Below, piece by piece: positions 31,509-40,493 of a DNA stretch of 64,000 bases. The translations under genes were made by a program, and so were the position numbers. Source of the DNA: Mycolicibacterium chubuense (GTDB taxonomy: Bacteria > Actinomycetota > Actinomycetes > Mycobacteriales > Mycobacteriaceae). Positions within the stretch are counted from its first letter, which is position 1. Each line of letters starts with the position of its first letter. The stretch is taken from positions 31,860 through 95,859 of the forward strand of contig NZ_JYNX01000033.1 in assembly GCF_001044255.1 (NCBI RefSeq), read 5' to 3'. Under the pieces are notes generated by a model. It saw nothing but the letters and a program-made list of their open reading frames with translations. It made no database searches and was not told the DNA's origin.

Positions 31509-32524
31509 CGGCACTCGACACCGATCGGCTCGCCACGTGGATGGACGAGGCAGCCCTGCCCGGCAAAGGTGAGCCGTTGCAGGTCCGATTCCTGTCGGGC
31601 GGTACCCAGAACGTCATCTACGAGCTCACCCGCGGCGAGGCGCGGTGCGTCCTGCGGATGCCACCGCCGGGTGCTCCCCCGGACCGGGACACGGGCATCC
31701 TGCGCGAGTGGCGGATCATCGAGGCGCTCGACGGCACCGAGGTGCCGCACACGAAGGCGGTCGGCGTCTGCGAGGATGCGTCGGTGCTGGGCCGGCCGTT
31801 CTACCTGATGGGATTCGTCGACGGCTGGTCACCGATGGACACCCACGGCCGCTGGCCGGAGCCGTTCGACAGCGACGCCTCCGCGCGACCGGGCCTGAGT
31901 TACCAACTGGCCGAGGGCATTGCGCTGCTGTCCAAGGTCGACTGGCGCGCCAGAGGATTGCAGGACCTGGGCAGGCCCGACGGCTTCCACGAACGCCAGG
32001 TCGCGCGATGGATCGGCTTCCTGAAGCGCATCAAGAAACGCGAGCTGCCCGGCCTGGAGGTGGCGACGGCGTGGCTCGAGGAGCACAAGCCGCTCGACTT
32101 CATCCCCGGCCTGATGCACGGCGACTACCAGTTCGCCAACGTGATGTACCGGCACGGCGCCCCCGCACAACTGGCCGCGATCGTCGACTGGGAGATGGGC
32201 ACCGTGGGTGACCCGAAGCTCGATCTGGGCTGGATGGTGCAGAGCTGGCCCGGCGATGACGGCCAATCGGACATGACCTATGTGGACATGCGGGGCATGC
32301 CGTCGCGAGACGAGGTCGTCGCGCACTACGCGGCGGTGTCGGGACGTCAGGTCGACGACCTGGATTACTACCTGGTGCTAGCCAAGTGGAAGTTGGCCAT
32401 CGTGCTCGAGCGGGGCTTTCAGCGCGCCGGCGACGACGAGAAGTTGCTCGCTTTCGGACCGGTGGTGACGGATCTGATGACCTCGGCCGCGGACCTCGCC
32501 GAAACCTCTGACTATCGGGGATGA
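31505..32524 (+). CDS. APH-type phosphotransferase (LvaA-like hydroxyacyl-CoA kinase candidate)
   Basis: 339 residues with an aminoglycoside-phosphotransferase/choline-kinase fold: nucleotide loop GGTQN (32-36), catalytic HGDYQFANV with His205 and Asp207, and metal-binding Asp228 in VDWEM. Relatives are often misnamed as acyl-CoA dehydrogenases in mycobacteria (FadE36) although they are kinases. The coupled start (GTGA overlap with the dehydrogenase) mirrors the fused ACAD10/11 proteins. Predicted to phosphorylate the 4-hydroxy group of an acyl-CoA; not an antibiotic-resistance enzyme by context. Confidence 0.88.
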   Translation: MTALDTDRLATWMDEAALPGKGEPLQVRFLSGGTQNVIYELTRGEARCVLRMPPPGAPPDRDTGILREWRIIEALDGTEVPHTKAVGVCEDASVLGRPFYLMGFVDGWSPMDTHGRWPEPFDSDASARPGLSYQLAEGIALLSKVDWRARGLQDLGRPDGFHERQVARWIGFLKRIKKRELPGLEVATAWLEEHKPLDFIPGLMHGDYQFANVMYRHGAPAQLAAIVDWEMGTVGDPKLDLGWMVQSWPGDDGQSDMTYVDMRGMPSRDEVVAHYAAVSGRQVDDLDYYLVLAKWKLAIVLERGFQRAGDDEKLLAFGPVVTDLMTSAADLAETSDYRG

Positions 32525-33495
32525 CGCCGGTGCGTGCCGCGGTCTGTCCGGCGTTCGGACCCCCGGAGGTCGTCCGTGTCGAGCACCGCGACGTTCCGAC
32601 GGCCGGTCCCGGCCAGGTCGGCGTACGCGTGCACGCGGCGGCGGTCAACTTCCCGGACGTGCTCCTGATCGCCGACTCCTATCAGGTGAGCATCCCACCA
32701 CCGTTCGTCCCGGGCAGCGAGTTCGCCGGTGTCGTCGACGACGTCGGTCCGGACGTCGACGTTGTCGCGGTCGGTGACCGGGTCACCGGAACCGGGATGG
32801 CCGGGGCGTTCGCCGAACGCGTCGTGGTGGACGCGGCGGGCCTGGCGGCCGTGCCCGACGGTCTGGACCTGTTCACCGCCGCGGCCTCCGGCGTCGCCTA
32901 CCGCACCGCCGCGCACAGCCTGCGTTCGATGGCGCGCGTCGGCGCGGGCGACCAACTGGTGGTGCTCGGGGCGGGCGGCGGCGTCGGCCTCGCCGCGGTC
33001 CAGCTGGGCGTCACACTCGGCGCCCAGGTCACCGCCGTCGCGTCGTCGCCCGAAAAGCTATCCGCTGCAACCTGTTACGGCGCCCACCACTCGATCGATC
33101 ACCGCGCGGTGGACCTGCGGTCAGCACTGCGGGAGGTGATCCCGGGCGGTGCCGACGCCGTGCTCGATCCCGTCGGGGGCGGATTGAGTGAACCGGCGCT
33201 GCGCAGCCTGCGCCGGGGCGGCCGGTTCGTCACCGTCGGGTTCGCCTCCGGCACGATCCCCCGCATCCCGCTGAACCTGGTGCTCGTCAAAGGTGTTCAC
33301 GTGCTGGGTTTCCAATTCCAGGACGTGCCTGCCGAGGAGTTCGCACGCACCGAGCAGGAACTGCGCACGCTGCTGGCGGATCGTCGGGTCACGCCACACA
33401 TCGGAGCGGTGTACCCCCTCGACGAGACCGTGGCCGCGCTGCGCCACGTCGCCGAAGGCCGGGCCGTCGGCAAGGTGCTCATCGATCTGCGATGA
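32521..33495 (+). CDS. NADPH:quinone oxidoreductase-like MDR enzyme (zinc-free)
   Basis: 324 residues of the medium-chain dehydrogenase/reductase superfamily, without zinc-ligand cysteines. The GroES-like domain has the VNFPDVL segment, and the Rossmann motif GAGGGVGLAA lies at 150-159. Family members reduce quinones or enones with NADPH; here reduction of an enoyl-CoA or an enone intermediate is plausible. The ATG overlaps the kinase stop by 4 bp, so it is the last gene of the EBP-TetR-ACAD-kinase cluster. It nearly abuts the convergent gene at 33498. Confidence 0.9.
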   Translation: MTPVRAAVCPAFGPPEVVRVEHRDVPTAGPGQVGVRVHAAAVNFPDVLLIADSYQVSIPPPFVPGSEFAGVVDDVGPDVDVVAVGDRVTGTGMAGAFAERVVVDAAGLAAVPDGLDLFTAAASGVAYRTAAHSLRSMARVGAGDQLVVLGAGGGVGLAAVQLGVTLGAQVTAVASSPEKLSAATCYGAHHSIDHRAVDLRSALREVIPGGADAVLDPVGGGLSEPALRSLRRGGRFVTVGFASGTIPRIPLNLVLVKGVHVLGFQFQDVPAEEFARTEQELRTLLADRRVTPHIGAVYPLDETVAALRHVAEGRAVGKVLIDLR

Positions 33496-33497
33496 AT

Positions 33498-33998
33498 TCA
33501 GCTGGCGGGCACCAGATCCGCGGCGACGGAGGCCATCATTCCGCAGCAGAAGATCTCGGAGCGCGCCACCGATTCTCCCGGAACCCCGGCCGCGGCCAGG
33601 GCATGGGCCTTGAACGCTCGGGCGGCGGCGCTGAGCCGGTGCTCGACGACGTCGACGCTGCTGTCCAACTCGGACGGCCGGTGTTCACCCCAGAGCGTCA
33701 CCTCGGTCGCTCCCTGGGCCAGCGCGCCAAGCACGCCGGCCCGGACGCGTTCGTCGCGGCCGAACAGGTCGCCGGCCACCGCGACGGTCTGCGGATGAGG
33801 GCGCAGTTCCCAGGACTGCAGCACCGATTCCAGATCGGCCGTATCGGCACCGAGGATCTCCAGCGGACGGACATCGTCGTTGTTGCCGATCAGGACGGTG
33901 ACGTCCCAGCCGGCGGTCACCCGGTCGTAGACCCAGCCGCCGGCGAACCGCACCGCGTCGAGCACCGTGGGCGTGACGATGTCGAGTCGGTATCTCAT
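33498..33998 (-). CDS. Hypothetical protein, 166 residues
   Basis: Not recognised. The ATG at 33998 overlaps the stop of the TetR gene (ATGA), so it is co-expressed with that regulator. MRYRLDIVTPTVLDAVRFAGG opens an alpha/beta-looking domain, and a CCGMM motif lies near the C-terminus. No signal peptide or membrane helix is visible. The partnership suggests a small accessory or signal-binding protein; this is only inferred from position. Confidence 0.75.
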   Translation of the reverse strand: MRYRLDIVTPTVLDAVRFAGGWVYDRVTAGWDVTVLIGNNDDVRPLEILGADTADLESVLQSWELRPHPQTVAVAGDLFGRDERVRAGVLGALAQGATEVTLWGEHRPSELDSSVDVVEHRLSAAARAFKAHALAAAGVPGESVARSEIFCCGMMASVAADLVPAS

Positions 33999-34645
33999 GT
34001 CGGTGTGGCCTCCGATCGCGTCGCCGCCAGATCCCGACCCAGCGATTCTGCGTACTCCGTGAACACCTCGGTCAGCGGGATTGCAGGATCGAGCAGCCAT
34101 AAGGTCTCCATTCCGTTGATGAAGGCGAGAATCTCCGTGGCCTTGACGGCCGCGTCGACGTCGGTGCGATAGCGGCCCGCCCGCTGGCCGCGCTCGATGA
34201 TCTTCCTGATGATGTCGACCGCGGCGCGGTACCGGTTGTGCAGGCGGTCGTGCAGCGGGGCGTCCGGGGCGATGTTCTCGGCGAGCAGGACGGTGAACGT
34301 GCCCACGAGTTCCGGGGCCCGCTCGAAGCGCTCGGGAACGCGCATCAGTTCGGTGATCAGGTCGCCGGAGCGGTCGGCGTGCGCATCGTCGTCGGCGTCA
34401 CGCGCATCCAGCACCGCGTTGAGGAGTTGCTCTTTGGACGCGAAGTGATGCAGCAGCCCGGCTGAGGTCACGCCCGCCTCGCGGGCGATCTGCGCCAGCG
34501 ACGTGGACCGCCATCCCTTGCGCGCCAGCAGACGCTCCGCCACCGCGAGAATCCGTTGCCTGCGGTCCTCGCCTTTGGCGAACAGGGTCGCGTAGGGACG
34601 TCTGGGCGAATCCAGATCGGACCCGGCGGACTGCGCGGCGGACAC
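33995..34645 (-). CDS. TetR-family transcriptional regulator
   Basis: 216 residues with a helix-turn-helix at about 48-70 (TSLAQIAREAGVTSAGLLHHF). It is a different protein from the two other TetR regulators in the window. A 22-bp inverted repeat at 34667-34688, just upstream of the start, is a likely autoregulatory operator and differs from the shared palindrome. It is co-transcribed with a hypothetical protein. Confidence 0.92.
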   Translation of the reverse strand: MSAAQSAGSDLDSPRRPYATLFAKGEDRRQRILAVAERLLARKGWRSTSLAQIAREAGVTSAGLLHHFASKEQLLNAVLDARDADDDAHADRSGDLITELMRVPERFERAPELVGTFTVLLAENIAPDAPLHDRLHNRYRAAVDIIRKIIERGQRAGRYRTDVDAAVKATEILAFINGMETLWLLDPAIPLTEVFTEYAESLGRDLAATRSEATPT

Positions 34646-34666
34646 TCATCTCCTCGGCTCGAACCA

Positions 34667-34688
34667 ACCTAGTGAACACACAGTAGGT
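34667..34688. promoter_or_regulatory. Candidate operator of the TetR gene at 33995
   Basis: Arms ACCTAGTG (34667-34674) and CAGTAGGT (34681-34688) are complementary at 7 of 8 bases around a 6-bp spacer. The repeat lies 21 bp upstream of the TetR ATG and resembles autoregulatory TetR operators in size. It has no similarity to the TGAGAAT family. Confidence 0.55.
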
Positions 34689-34726
34689 AGGTTTGCCGGA
34701 TGTGACAAGGGTCTCAGCGAAATTGA

Positions 34727-34912
34727 GTTTCGATCGCCGTCACCGATGCCGCCGACGCGCGCCGTAACGCCAGCGTGACGCCGTTTTACCAGCTCAACAC
34801 ATCGTTCTGGAAATACTGGATGGCATGCCCGATCGGATACGGCTTCGACGGCAGTCGACTGGCCGGTGACGCCGGCGCCGCGTTCAGCGATCAGTTGACC
34901 CACAGCGAGTGA
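34727..34912 (+). other. Possible gene remnant in the intergenic gap
   Basis: A 61-codon open stretch on the plus strand lies within the 279-bp gap between TetR and the acyl-CoA dehydrogenase. It has a stop directly before it and no clear start or ribosome-binding site. The translation includes FYQLNTSFWKYW and CPIGYGFDG, more protein-like than random GC-rich sequence. It may be the tail of a lost gene or a chance open frame. No other function for the gap is visible apart from the TetR operator. Confidence 0.25.
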
Positions 34913-34924
34913 CGCGCACAATCA

Positions 34925-36085
34925 TCACAGCCCAAGCGATTTGGCGATGATCACCTTCATCACCTCGCTGGTGCCCGCGTAGATACGGGCCACCCGCGCA
35001 TCGGTGTACAGCCGTGCGATCGGGTATTCCATCATGTAGCCGTAGCCGCCGAACAGCTGCAGGCAGCGGTCCACGACACGCTGCTGCATCTCCGTGCAGA
35101 ACAACTTGACCCGGGCCGCGTCGGCACCGGAGAGCTCACCGTCGACGTGCAGCGCGACGGCCCGGTCCAGCATCGCCTGCGCCGCCTCGACCTCCGTCGA
35201 ACAGGCGGCGAGTTCGAACTTGGTGTTCTGGAACGACGCCACCGGGGTGCCGAACGCCGTGCGGTGCTGCGTGTAGTCGATGGCCGCCGCGATCGCCGAA
35301 CGGGCCTGTGCCACTGAGCCGACCGCGACCGTCAGCCGCTCCTGGGCCAGGTTGTGGCCCAGGTAGCCGAATGCCTCGTCCACGTCGCCGAGCACATTCG
35401 CCGCAGGCACGCGCACGTCGACGAACGACAGTTCGGCGGTGTCCTGCACCTTGCAGCCCATCTTCTGCAGCTCGCGGCCACGGGTGAAGCCGTCCATGCC
35501 GTCTTCGACGACGAGCAGGGTCAGACCCGCGCGGCGGTTGTCCGGATCGGTCGACGTACGCGCGACGACGATCACCAGGTCGGCCTGCATCCCGCCCGTG
35601 ATGAAGGTCTTGGCGCCGTTGACGATGTAGTGGGGGCCTTCTGAATCAACACCGCGCACCGCGGTGGTGCGCATGCCCGCGAGGTCGGACCCTGTGCCGG
35701 GCTCCGTCATCGCGATCGCGGTGAGCAGGGTCCCTGCCGCCAGTCCGGGAAACCAGCGTGCCCGCTGCTCGTCGTTCGCATAGTGCAGGAAGTACGGCAG
35801 GATCACCTCGAGTTGAGTACGCACCGTGGACAGCGTGACGAGCGCGCGGGCCGCCTCCTCCTGCAGCACCACGTTGTAGCGGTAGTCCGACACGCCGCCG
35901 CCGCCGTACTGTTCGGGAATCGCGACGCCCAGCATGCCCAACGTGCCCATGCGCTCGAAGACCTCGCGCGGCATCCGCCCGCCCTGCTCCCACTGCGGGT
36001 AGTTCGGCACGACCTCCTTCTCCACGAAGTCGCGCGAGAGCTCCCGGAACGCCTCGTGGTCCTCGGTGAACAGGTCTCTGCGCAT
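34925..36085 (-). CDS. Acyl-CoA dehydrogenase (isovaleryl/long-chain-like)
   Basis: 386 residues, full length. AMTEPGTGSDL (125-135) is the flavin loop; the C-terminal segment reads IYAGTSEVM with Ala where medium-chain enzymes carry the catalytic Glu, while Glu249 in AQERL occupies the alternative catalytic position of isovaleryl-CoA and long-chain dehydrogenases. The enzyme should therefore be active. It is last gene of the minus-strand operon that starts at 41862 and lies 15 bp after a thiolase, completing a beta-oxidation set. Confidence 0.93.
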   Translation of the reverse strand: MRRDLFTEDHEAFRELSRDFVEKEVVPNYPQWEQGGRMPREVFERMGTLGMLGVAIPEQYGGGGVSDYRYNVVLQEEAARALVTLSTVRTQLEVILPYFLHYANDEQRARWFPGLAAGTLLTAIAMTEPGTGSDLAGMRTTAVRGVDSEGPHYIVNGAKTFITGGMQADLVIVVARTSTDPDNRRAGLTLLVVEDGMDGFTRGRELQKMGCKVQDTAELSFVDVRVPAANVLGDVDEAFGYLGHNLAQERLTVAVGSVAQARSAIAAAIDYTQHRTAFGTPVASFQNTKFELAACSTEVEAAQAMLDRAVALHVDGELSGADAARVKLFCTEMQQRVVDRCLQLFGGYGYMMEYPIARLYTDARVARIYAGTSEVMKVIIAKSLGL

Positions 36086-36100
36086 CCGCGTCGTCCCCCG

Positions 36101-37246
36101 TCAGCTCACCAGCTCGACGACGGTGGCGTTGGCGGTACCGCCGCCCTCGCACATCGTCTGCAATCCGTAACGAATTCCGTTGTCGCGCATGTGATGGATC
36201 ATCCGCGTCATCAACACCGCACCGGACGCGCCGAGCGGATGGCCCAATGCGATGGCACCACCGAGCGGATTCAGCTTCGCCTCGTCGGCACCCGTGTCGG
36301 CCAGCCAAGCCAGCGGAACCGGTGCGAACGCCTCGTTGACCTCGAACACGCCGATCTCCGACAGGTCGAGCCCGGCCTTGTGCAGCACCTTCTCCGTCGC
36401 CGGAATCGGTCCGGTCAGCATCAGTTTCGGGTCCGCACCGGTGACAGCACCCGCGCGGTAGCGCGCGAGCGGGGTCAGGCCGAGCTGCACCGCGCTCTCG
36501 GCGGTCATCACCAGCAGGGCCGCAGCCCCGTCAGAGATCTGCGACGAATTGCCGGCGTGGATGACGCCGTCGTCGGTGAACGCAGGCTTGAGGCCGGCCA
36601 GCTTCTCCACTGTCGTGCCGCGCCGGATCCCCTCGTCATCGGTGACGACACCGCCCTCGGTGACGACGGGAACGATCTGATGGATGAACGCGCCCGCGTC
36701 CTGGGCGGCTGCGGCGAGTTCGTGCGAGCGGGCCGAATACTCGTCCAATCGGGCGCGCGAGAAGCCCCACTGCTGCGCGATCATCTCCGCCGAGATGCCC
36801 TGATTGAACGAGAAATCATCGTAGCGGGCAAGCACTTTCGGCCCGTAGGGCATGCCGGTGGCACGCGCGGCGCCCAGCGGCACGCGACTCATCACCTCCA
36901 CTCCTCCGGCGACCACCACCTCCTGCTGACCCGACATCACCGCCTGCACGGCGAAGTCGAGCGCCTGCTGGCTGGAGCCGCAGGCCCGGTTCACGGTGGT
37001 GCCAGGGACGTGCTCGGGCCACCCCGCGGCGAGGACCGCGTAGCGGCCGATGTTGCTGGACTGGTCGCCCACCTGGGACACGCAGCCCCAGACGACGTCG
37101 TCGATCACGTCGGTGTCGACCCCGGTCCGCTCGATCAGTTCGTTGAGCACCAGTGCCGACAGGTCGGCCGCGTGCTGATCGGACAGTCCCCCGTTTCGCT
37201 TGCCGACCGGTGTGCGCACTGCTCCCACGATCACGGTTTCTCGCAT
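36101..37246 (-). CDS. Acetyl-CoA acetyltransferase (thiolase, FadA family)
   Basis: 381 residues. All catalytic elements of a degradative thiolase are present: Cys89 (NRACGSS), NEAF, GHPLG with His336, and Cys366 (MCEGGG). It cleaves 3-ketoacyl-CoA to release acetyl-CoA or propionyl-CoA, like FadA5 of sterol side-chain degradation, but the substrate is unknown. It begins 1 bp after the hydratase gene. Confidence 0.95.
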   Translation of the reverse strand: MRETVIVGAVRTPVGKRNGGLSDQHAADLSALVLNELIERTGVDTDVIDDVVWGCVSQVGDQSSNIGRYAVLAAGWPEHVPGTTVNRACGSSQQALDFAVQAVMSGQQEVVVAGGVEVMSRVPLGAARATGMPYGPKVLARYDDFSFNQGISAEMIAQQWGFSRARLDEYSARSHELAAAAQDAGAFIHQIVPVVTEGGVVTDDEGIRRGTTVEKLAGLKPAFTDDGVIHAGNSSQISDGAAALLVMTAESAVQLGLTPLARYRAGAVTGADPKLMLTGPIPATEKVLHKAGLDLSEIGVFEVNEAFAPVPLAWLADTGADEAKLNPLGGAIALGHPLGASGAVLMTRMIHHMRDNGIRYGLQTMCEGGGTANATVVELVS

Positions 37247-38047
37247 CTACCTCTGCTCCTCGTCGTCGTACAACGCCCACGCCCCACTGAACTGCGGGTC
37301 GCGTCTGTCCGCGAACGCGGCATACGCCTCGCCCGCATCAGCGGTGGCGAAGTTGCCCGGTTGCGCCCGGGCCTCATTGGCCAGTGCCTGTTGCAGTGTC
37401 GCCGTCGCGCCGTCGTTGAGCAGCGCCTTGCTCTGCGCCAGCGCGAACGGCGGCCCTGCGGCGAGCCGGTCGGCGAGATCGTCGACGAACACGTCGATCT
37501 CGTCATCGGGCGTGACCCAGGTGACCAATCCCAGGGCGTGCGCCTCCTGCGCATCGATCATGCCGGCGAGCAGAACGAGGCGCTTGGCCTGTTGCAGGCC
37601 GACCATCCTCGGGAGCAGCCACGATCCGCCGAGGTCGACCGACAGCCCGCGCTTGGCGAAGATCTGGCAGAAGCGGGACTGCGGGGTGGCGACGACGAGA
37701 TCGCAGCCGAGCGCCAGATTCCAGCCTGCGCCGACGGCGATGCCGGTGACCTTGGCGATGGTCGGCACCGCCAGCTCGTGCAGCGCCAGCGCCACGTCGG
37801 TGAGACGGTCCAGCTTGTGCCGCGGGTGGACCTTCTCGCCGGTCGCGATGTCCGCGCCGGAGCTGAACGCGCCGCCCGCGCCGGTCAGCACCAGCACCCG
37901 AACATGCGGATCACGCTTGACCCGCCGCAGCGCGTCGGCCAGTTCCAGCCACAGCCGCGCGTCCAGCGCGTTGCGGCGCTCGGGCCGGTTCAGGGTCAGC
38001 GTGCGTACCCCGTCGCGGTCGGCGCACAGCAGGACGTCGTCACTCAT
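37247..38047 (-). CDS. Enoyl-CoA hydratase/isomerase family protein
   Basis: 266 residues from the ATG at 38047; an upstream extension would overlap the CoA-transferase and lacks similarity. The crotonase oxyanion motif AFSSGAD (60-66) and GIAVGAGWNLA are seen. The typical second catalytic glutamate position is Asp138 in GLSVDLGGS, and the first lies in a GAGWN segment, the pattern of PaaG-like enoyl-CoA isomerases rather than hydratases. It may therefore shift a double bond. Overlaps the CoA-transferase by 8 bp. Confidence 0.9.
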   Translation of the reverse strand: MSDDVLLCADRDGVRTLTLNRPERRNALDARLWLELADALRRVKRDPHVRVLVLTGAGGAFSSGADIATGEKVHPRHKLDRLTDVALALHELAVPTIAKVTGIAVGAGWNLALGCDLVVATPQSRFCQIFAKRGLSVDLGGSWLLPRMVGLQQAKRLVLLAGMIDAQEAHALGLVTWVTPDDEIDVFVDDLADRLAAGPPFALAQSKALLNDGATATLQQALANEARAQPGNFATADAGEAYAAFADRRDPQFSGAWALYDDEEQR

Positions 38048-39266
38048 CGGCGGGTCCGATCGCCCCCTCGGCGCGCAGCTGCGCGAGTTCTTCGGCCGTG
38101 ACTCCCAGTTCGGTGAGCACCGCGTCGGTGTGCTCACCGAGGTCGGGTATCGCGCCCATCGGCTGTTCGAAGTCGCTGATGACCGGCGGCGGCCGCAGCG
38201 CGGGGATGTCGCCCTTCGGGCTCGCCACGGTCCGCCACCGGTCCCGGGCGCTCAGCTGGGGATGGACCACGACCTCGCTGGGTTTGTTGAACCGGGCGTT
38301 GCCGATTCCCGCCTCGTCGGCCGTCTGCTGAATGTCAGCCAGATCGTGTCGCGCACACCAGGATCCGATCGCGTCGTCGAGAGTCTGCCGGTGGGCGCAG
38401 CGACCGGGATTCGTCGCGAACCGGGGGTCGTCGGCCAGATCGGGGCGGTCGATGATCTCCCGTGCCACCCGCTGCCATTCGCGGTCGTTGGTGGTGCCCA
38501 GCACCACGGTGTGACCGTCACGGGTGGGGTATGCGCCGTACGGCGCGACGGCCGGCGAACCGACGCCCAGCGGCTCCTGGTCGATACCCGCATGCTGGGT
38601 GTAGGTCAGCGCGTAGCCCATCACGTCGGTCATCACGTCGAACAGACTCAATTCGACCGACGGCGCCGGACCTGACCGCGGCCGCCGCTCGCGCCTGTAC
38701 AGCAGCGTCACGATCGACATCGCGGCGTACAGACCGGTGGTGAAATCGGCCATCGCGGGCCCGGGCTTGGCGGGCATGCCGGGCGAACCGGTGATCGCGC
38801 ACGACCCCGACTCCGCCTGCACCAGGAGGTCGTACGCGCGTTTGTGGGAGATCGGGCCGCCAGGCCCGTATCCGTCGATCTCGACCGGGATGACGTCGGG
38901 GTGGCGCTCGGCGAGATCGGCGGGCGCCACGCCCAGCCGCACCGTGGCGCCGGGCGCCAGGTTGGACACGAACACGTCGGCACGGTCGAGCAACCGGTGC
39001 ATCAATTCCCTGCCCGCAGGTGATTTCGTGTTCAGCGCGACCGATTCCTTACCGCGGTTGCACCATACGAAATGGGCGGCCAGACCGGCCGGGCCGTTGA
39101 CGACGTCGTCGTAGTGGCGGGAGAAGTCGCCGCCGTCGGGATTCTCCACCTTGATGACGCGGGCGCCGAAGTCGGCGAGGACGCGGGTGCACATCGGCGC
39201 CGCGACGGCCTGCTCCATCGCGACCACGGTGACACCGGCCAGCGGCGCGGCAGTCGGAGTCGACAC
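38040..39266 (-). CDS. Family III CoA-transferase (CaiB/BaiF type)
   Basis: 408 residues. LAGVTVVAMEQAVAAP is the N-terminal family signature, and Asp146 in YDLLVQAESG is the standard catalytic aspartate context, so it should be active. It may activate a carboxylic-acid intermediate for the dehydrogenase, hydratase and thiolase genes that surround it. Different from the transferase at 6680 and the double-domain one at 56114. Confidence 0.93.
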   Translation of the reverse strand: MSTPTAAPLAGVTVVAMEQAVAAPMCTRVLADFGARVIKVENPDGGDFSRHYDDVVNGPAGLAAHFVWCNRGKESVALNTKSPAGRELMHRLLDRADVFVSNLAPGATVRLGVAPADLAERHPDVIPVEIDGYGPGGPISHKRAYDLLVQAESGSCAITGSPGMPAKPGPAMADFTTGLYAAMSIVTLLYRRERRPRSGPAPSVELSLFDVMTDVMGYALTYTQHAGIDQEPLGVGSPAVAPYGAYPTRDGHTVVLGTTNDREWQRVAREIIDRPDLADDPRFATNPGRCAHRQTLDDAIGSWCARHDLADIQQTADEAGIGNARFNKPSEVVVHPQLSARDRWRTVASPKGDIPALRPPPVISDFEQPMGAIPDLGEHTDAVLTELGVTAEELAQLRAEGAIGPADE

Positions 39267-39290
39267 GCGTTCAGATAACCACGGACGGCA

Positions 39291-40469
39291 TCAGTAGCTG
39301 CGCGGGAGGCCGAGCACGTGCTCGCCGAGGAAGTTCAGGATCATCTCCTGACTGACCGGCGCGATCTTCATCAGCCGCGATTCGCGGAAGTATCGCGCGA
39401 CGTGATACTCCTCGGAGTAGCCCATGCCGCCGTGCAGTTGCAGCGCGCGGTCGGCGGCGCCGAAGCCGGCGTCGGCACACAGGTACTTCGCCGTATTCGC
39501 TTCACGCCCACAGGGTTTACCGTTGTCATAGAGCCAGGTGGCCTTGCGCAGCACGAGTTCGGCGGCGTCGAGCCGGGCCAGGGAGTCCGCCAAGGGGAAC
39601 TGCAGGCCCTGGTTCATCCCGATCGGACGGTTGAACACGTGCCGCTCGTTGCCGTACGTGACGGCCTTCTCCAGCGCGACCCGGCCGATGCCCAGCGCCT
39701 CGGCGGCGATCAGCATCCGCTCGGGATTCAGGCCGTCGAGGATGTACCTGAAGCCCTGGCCCTCCTCGCCGACGCGGTGGGCGACCGGCACCATCAGGTC
39801 GTCGATGAACAGCTCGTTGGAGCTGACCGCGTTGCGGCCCATCTTCTTGATCGGGCGGATGTCGACGTGCGCGCGATCGAGGTCGGTCAGGAACAGCGTC
39901 ATACCATCGGTCTTCCTGGCGACCTCGTCATACGGCGTCGTGCGGGTCAGCAGCAGGATCTTCTCCGACTCCAGCGCCTTGGAGATCCACACCTTGCGGC
40001 CGTTGACGCGGTAGTGGTCGCCCTCCCGCTTGGCGAACGTCGTGATCCGCGAGGTGTCCAGTCCGGCACCGGGTTCGGTGACGCCGAAGCAGACGTGCAG
40101 ATCGCCGTCGACGATGCGGGGCAGCGTCTCGGCCTTGAGCTCGTCGGAGCCGTGCTTGACCACCGGCTGCATGCCGAAGATCGACAGGTGGATGGCGCTG
40201 GCGCCGTTCATCGCCGCACCGGACCGGGACACCTCCTCGAGCAGCAGGGTCGCTTCCGTGATGCCCAGACCGTGCCCGCCGTACTCCTCCGGGATCGTCA
40301 TGCCCAGCCAGCCACCCGTGGCGATGGCGTCGTAGAACTCCTGGGGGAATTCGTGCGCCTGGTCCTTCTCGAGCCAGTAGTGATCGTCGAACCGGGCGCA
40401 CAACTCGGCCACGGACTTGCGGATCAGTTCCTGATCGTCGCTCAGCTCGAAACTCATGCCGCCGGCCAT
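39291..40469 (-). CDS. Acyl-CoA dehydrogenase
   Basis: 392 residues from the ATG at 40469, with GAGAGGAA nine bases upstream; a GTG three codons earlier is too close to that site. The flavin loop CFGVTEPGAGLDTSRI, a Glu in NPERM at the isovaleryl-type catalytic position, and the C-terminus KIAPVSQEMILNF are seen. Asp replaces the first Ser in the usual GSD, and PVSQEM replaces GTSEIQ. A 97-bp gap with a 63-bp palindrome separates it from the upstream amidohydrolase. Confidence 0.92.
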   Translation of the reverse strand: MAGGMSFELSDDQELIRKSVAELCARFDDHYWLEKDQAHEFPQEFYDAIATGGWLGMTIPEEYGGHGLGITEATLLLEEVSRSGAAMNGASAIHLSIFGMQPVVKHGSDELKAETLPRIVDGDLHVCFGVTEPGAGLDTSRITTFAKREGDHYRVNGRKVWISKALESEKILLLTRTTPYDEVARKTDGMTLFLTDLDRAHVDIRPIKKMGRNAVSSNELFIDDLMVPVAHRVGEEGQGFRYILDGLNPERMLIAAEALGIGRVALEKAVTYGNERHVFNRPIGMNQGLQFPLADSLARLDAAELVLRKATWLYDNGKPCGREANTAKYLCADAGFGAADRALQLHGGMGYSEEYHVARYFRESRLMKIAPVSQEMILNFLGEHVLGLPRSY

Positions 40470-40493
40470 CGCCGTCACTTCCTCTCCCCGTAC

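Noticed and set aside
31505-32524. Aminoglycoside resistance gene
   Set aside because: The fold is APH-like, but the gene overlaps an acyl-CoA dehydrogenase as in LvaA-LvaC and ACAD10/11, and relatives in mycobacteria are metabolic kinases.
34646-34921. A 91-codon minus-strand gene upstream of the TetR gene
   Set aside because: It covers the TetR operator, lacks a ribosome-binding site and shows no domain; a non-coding promoter gap is more likely.
35783-38101. Open frame of about 770 codons on the plus strand across the thiolase and hydratase genes
   Set aside because: It spans two well-supported minus-strand genes and has shadow-like composition.
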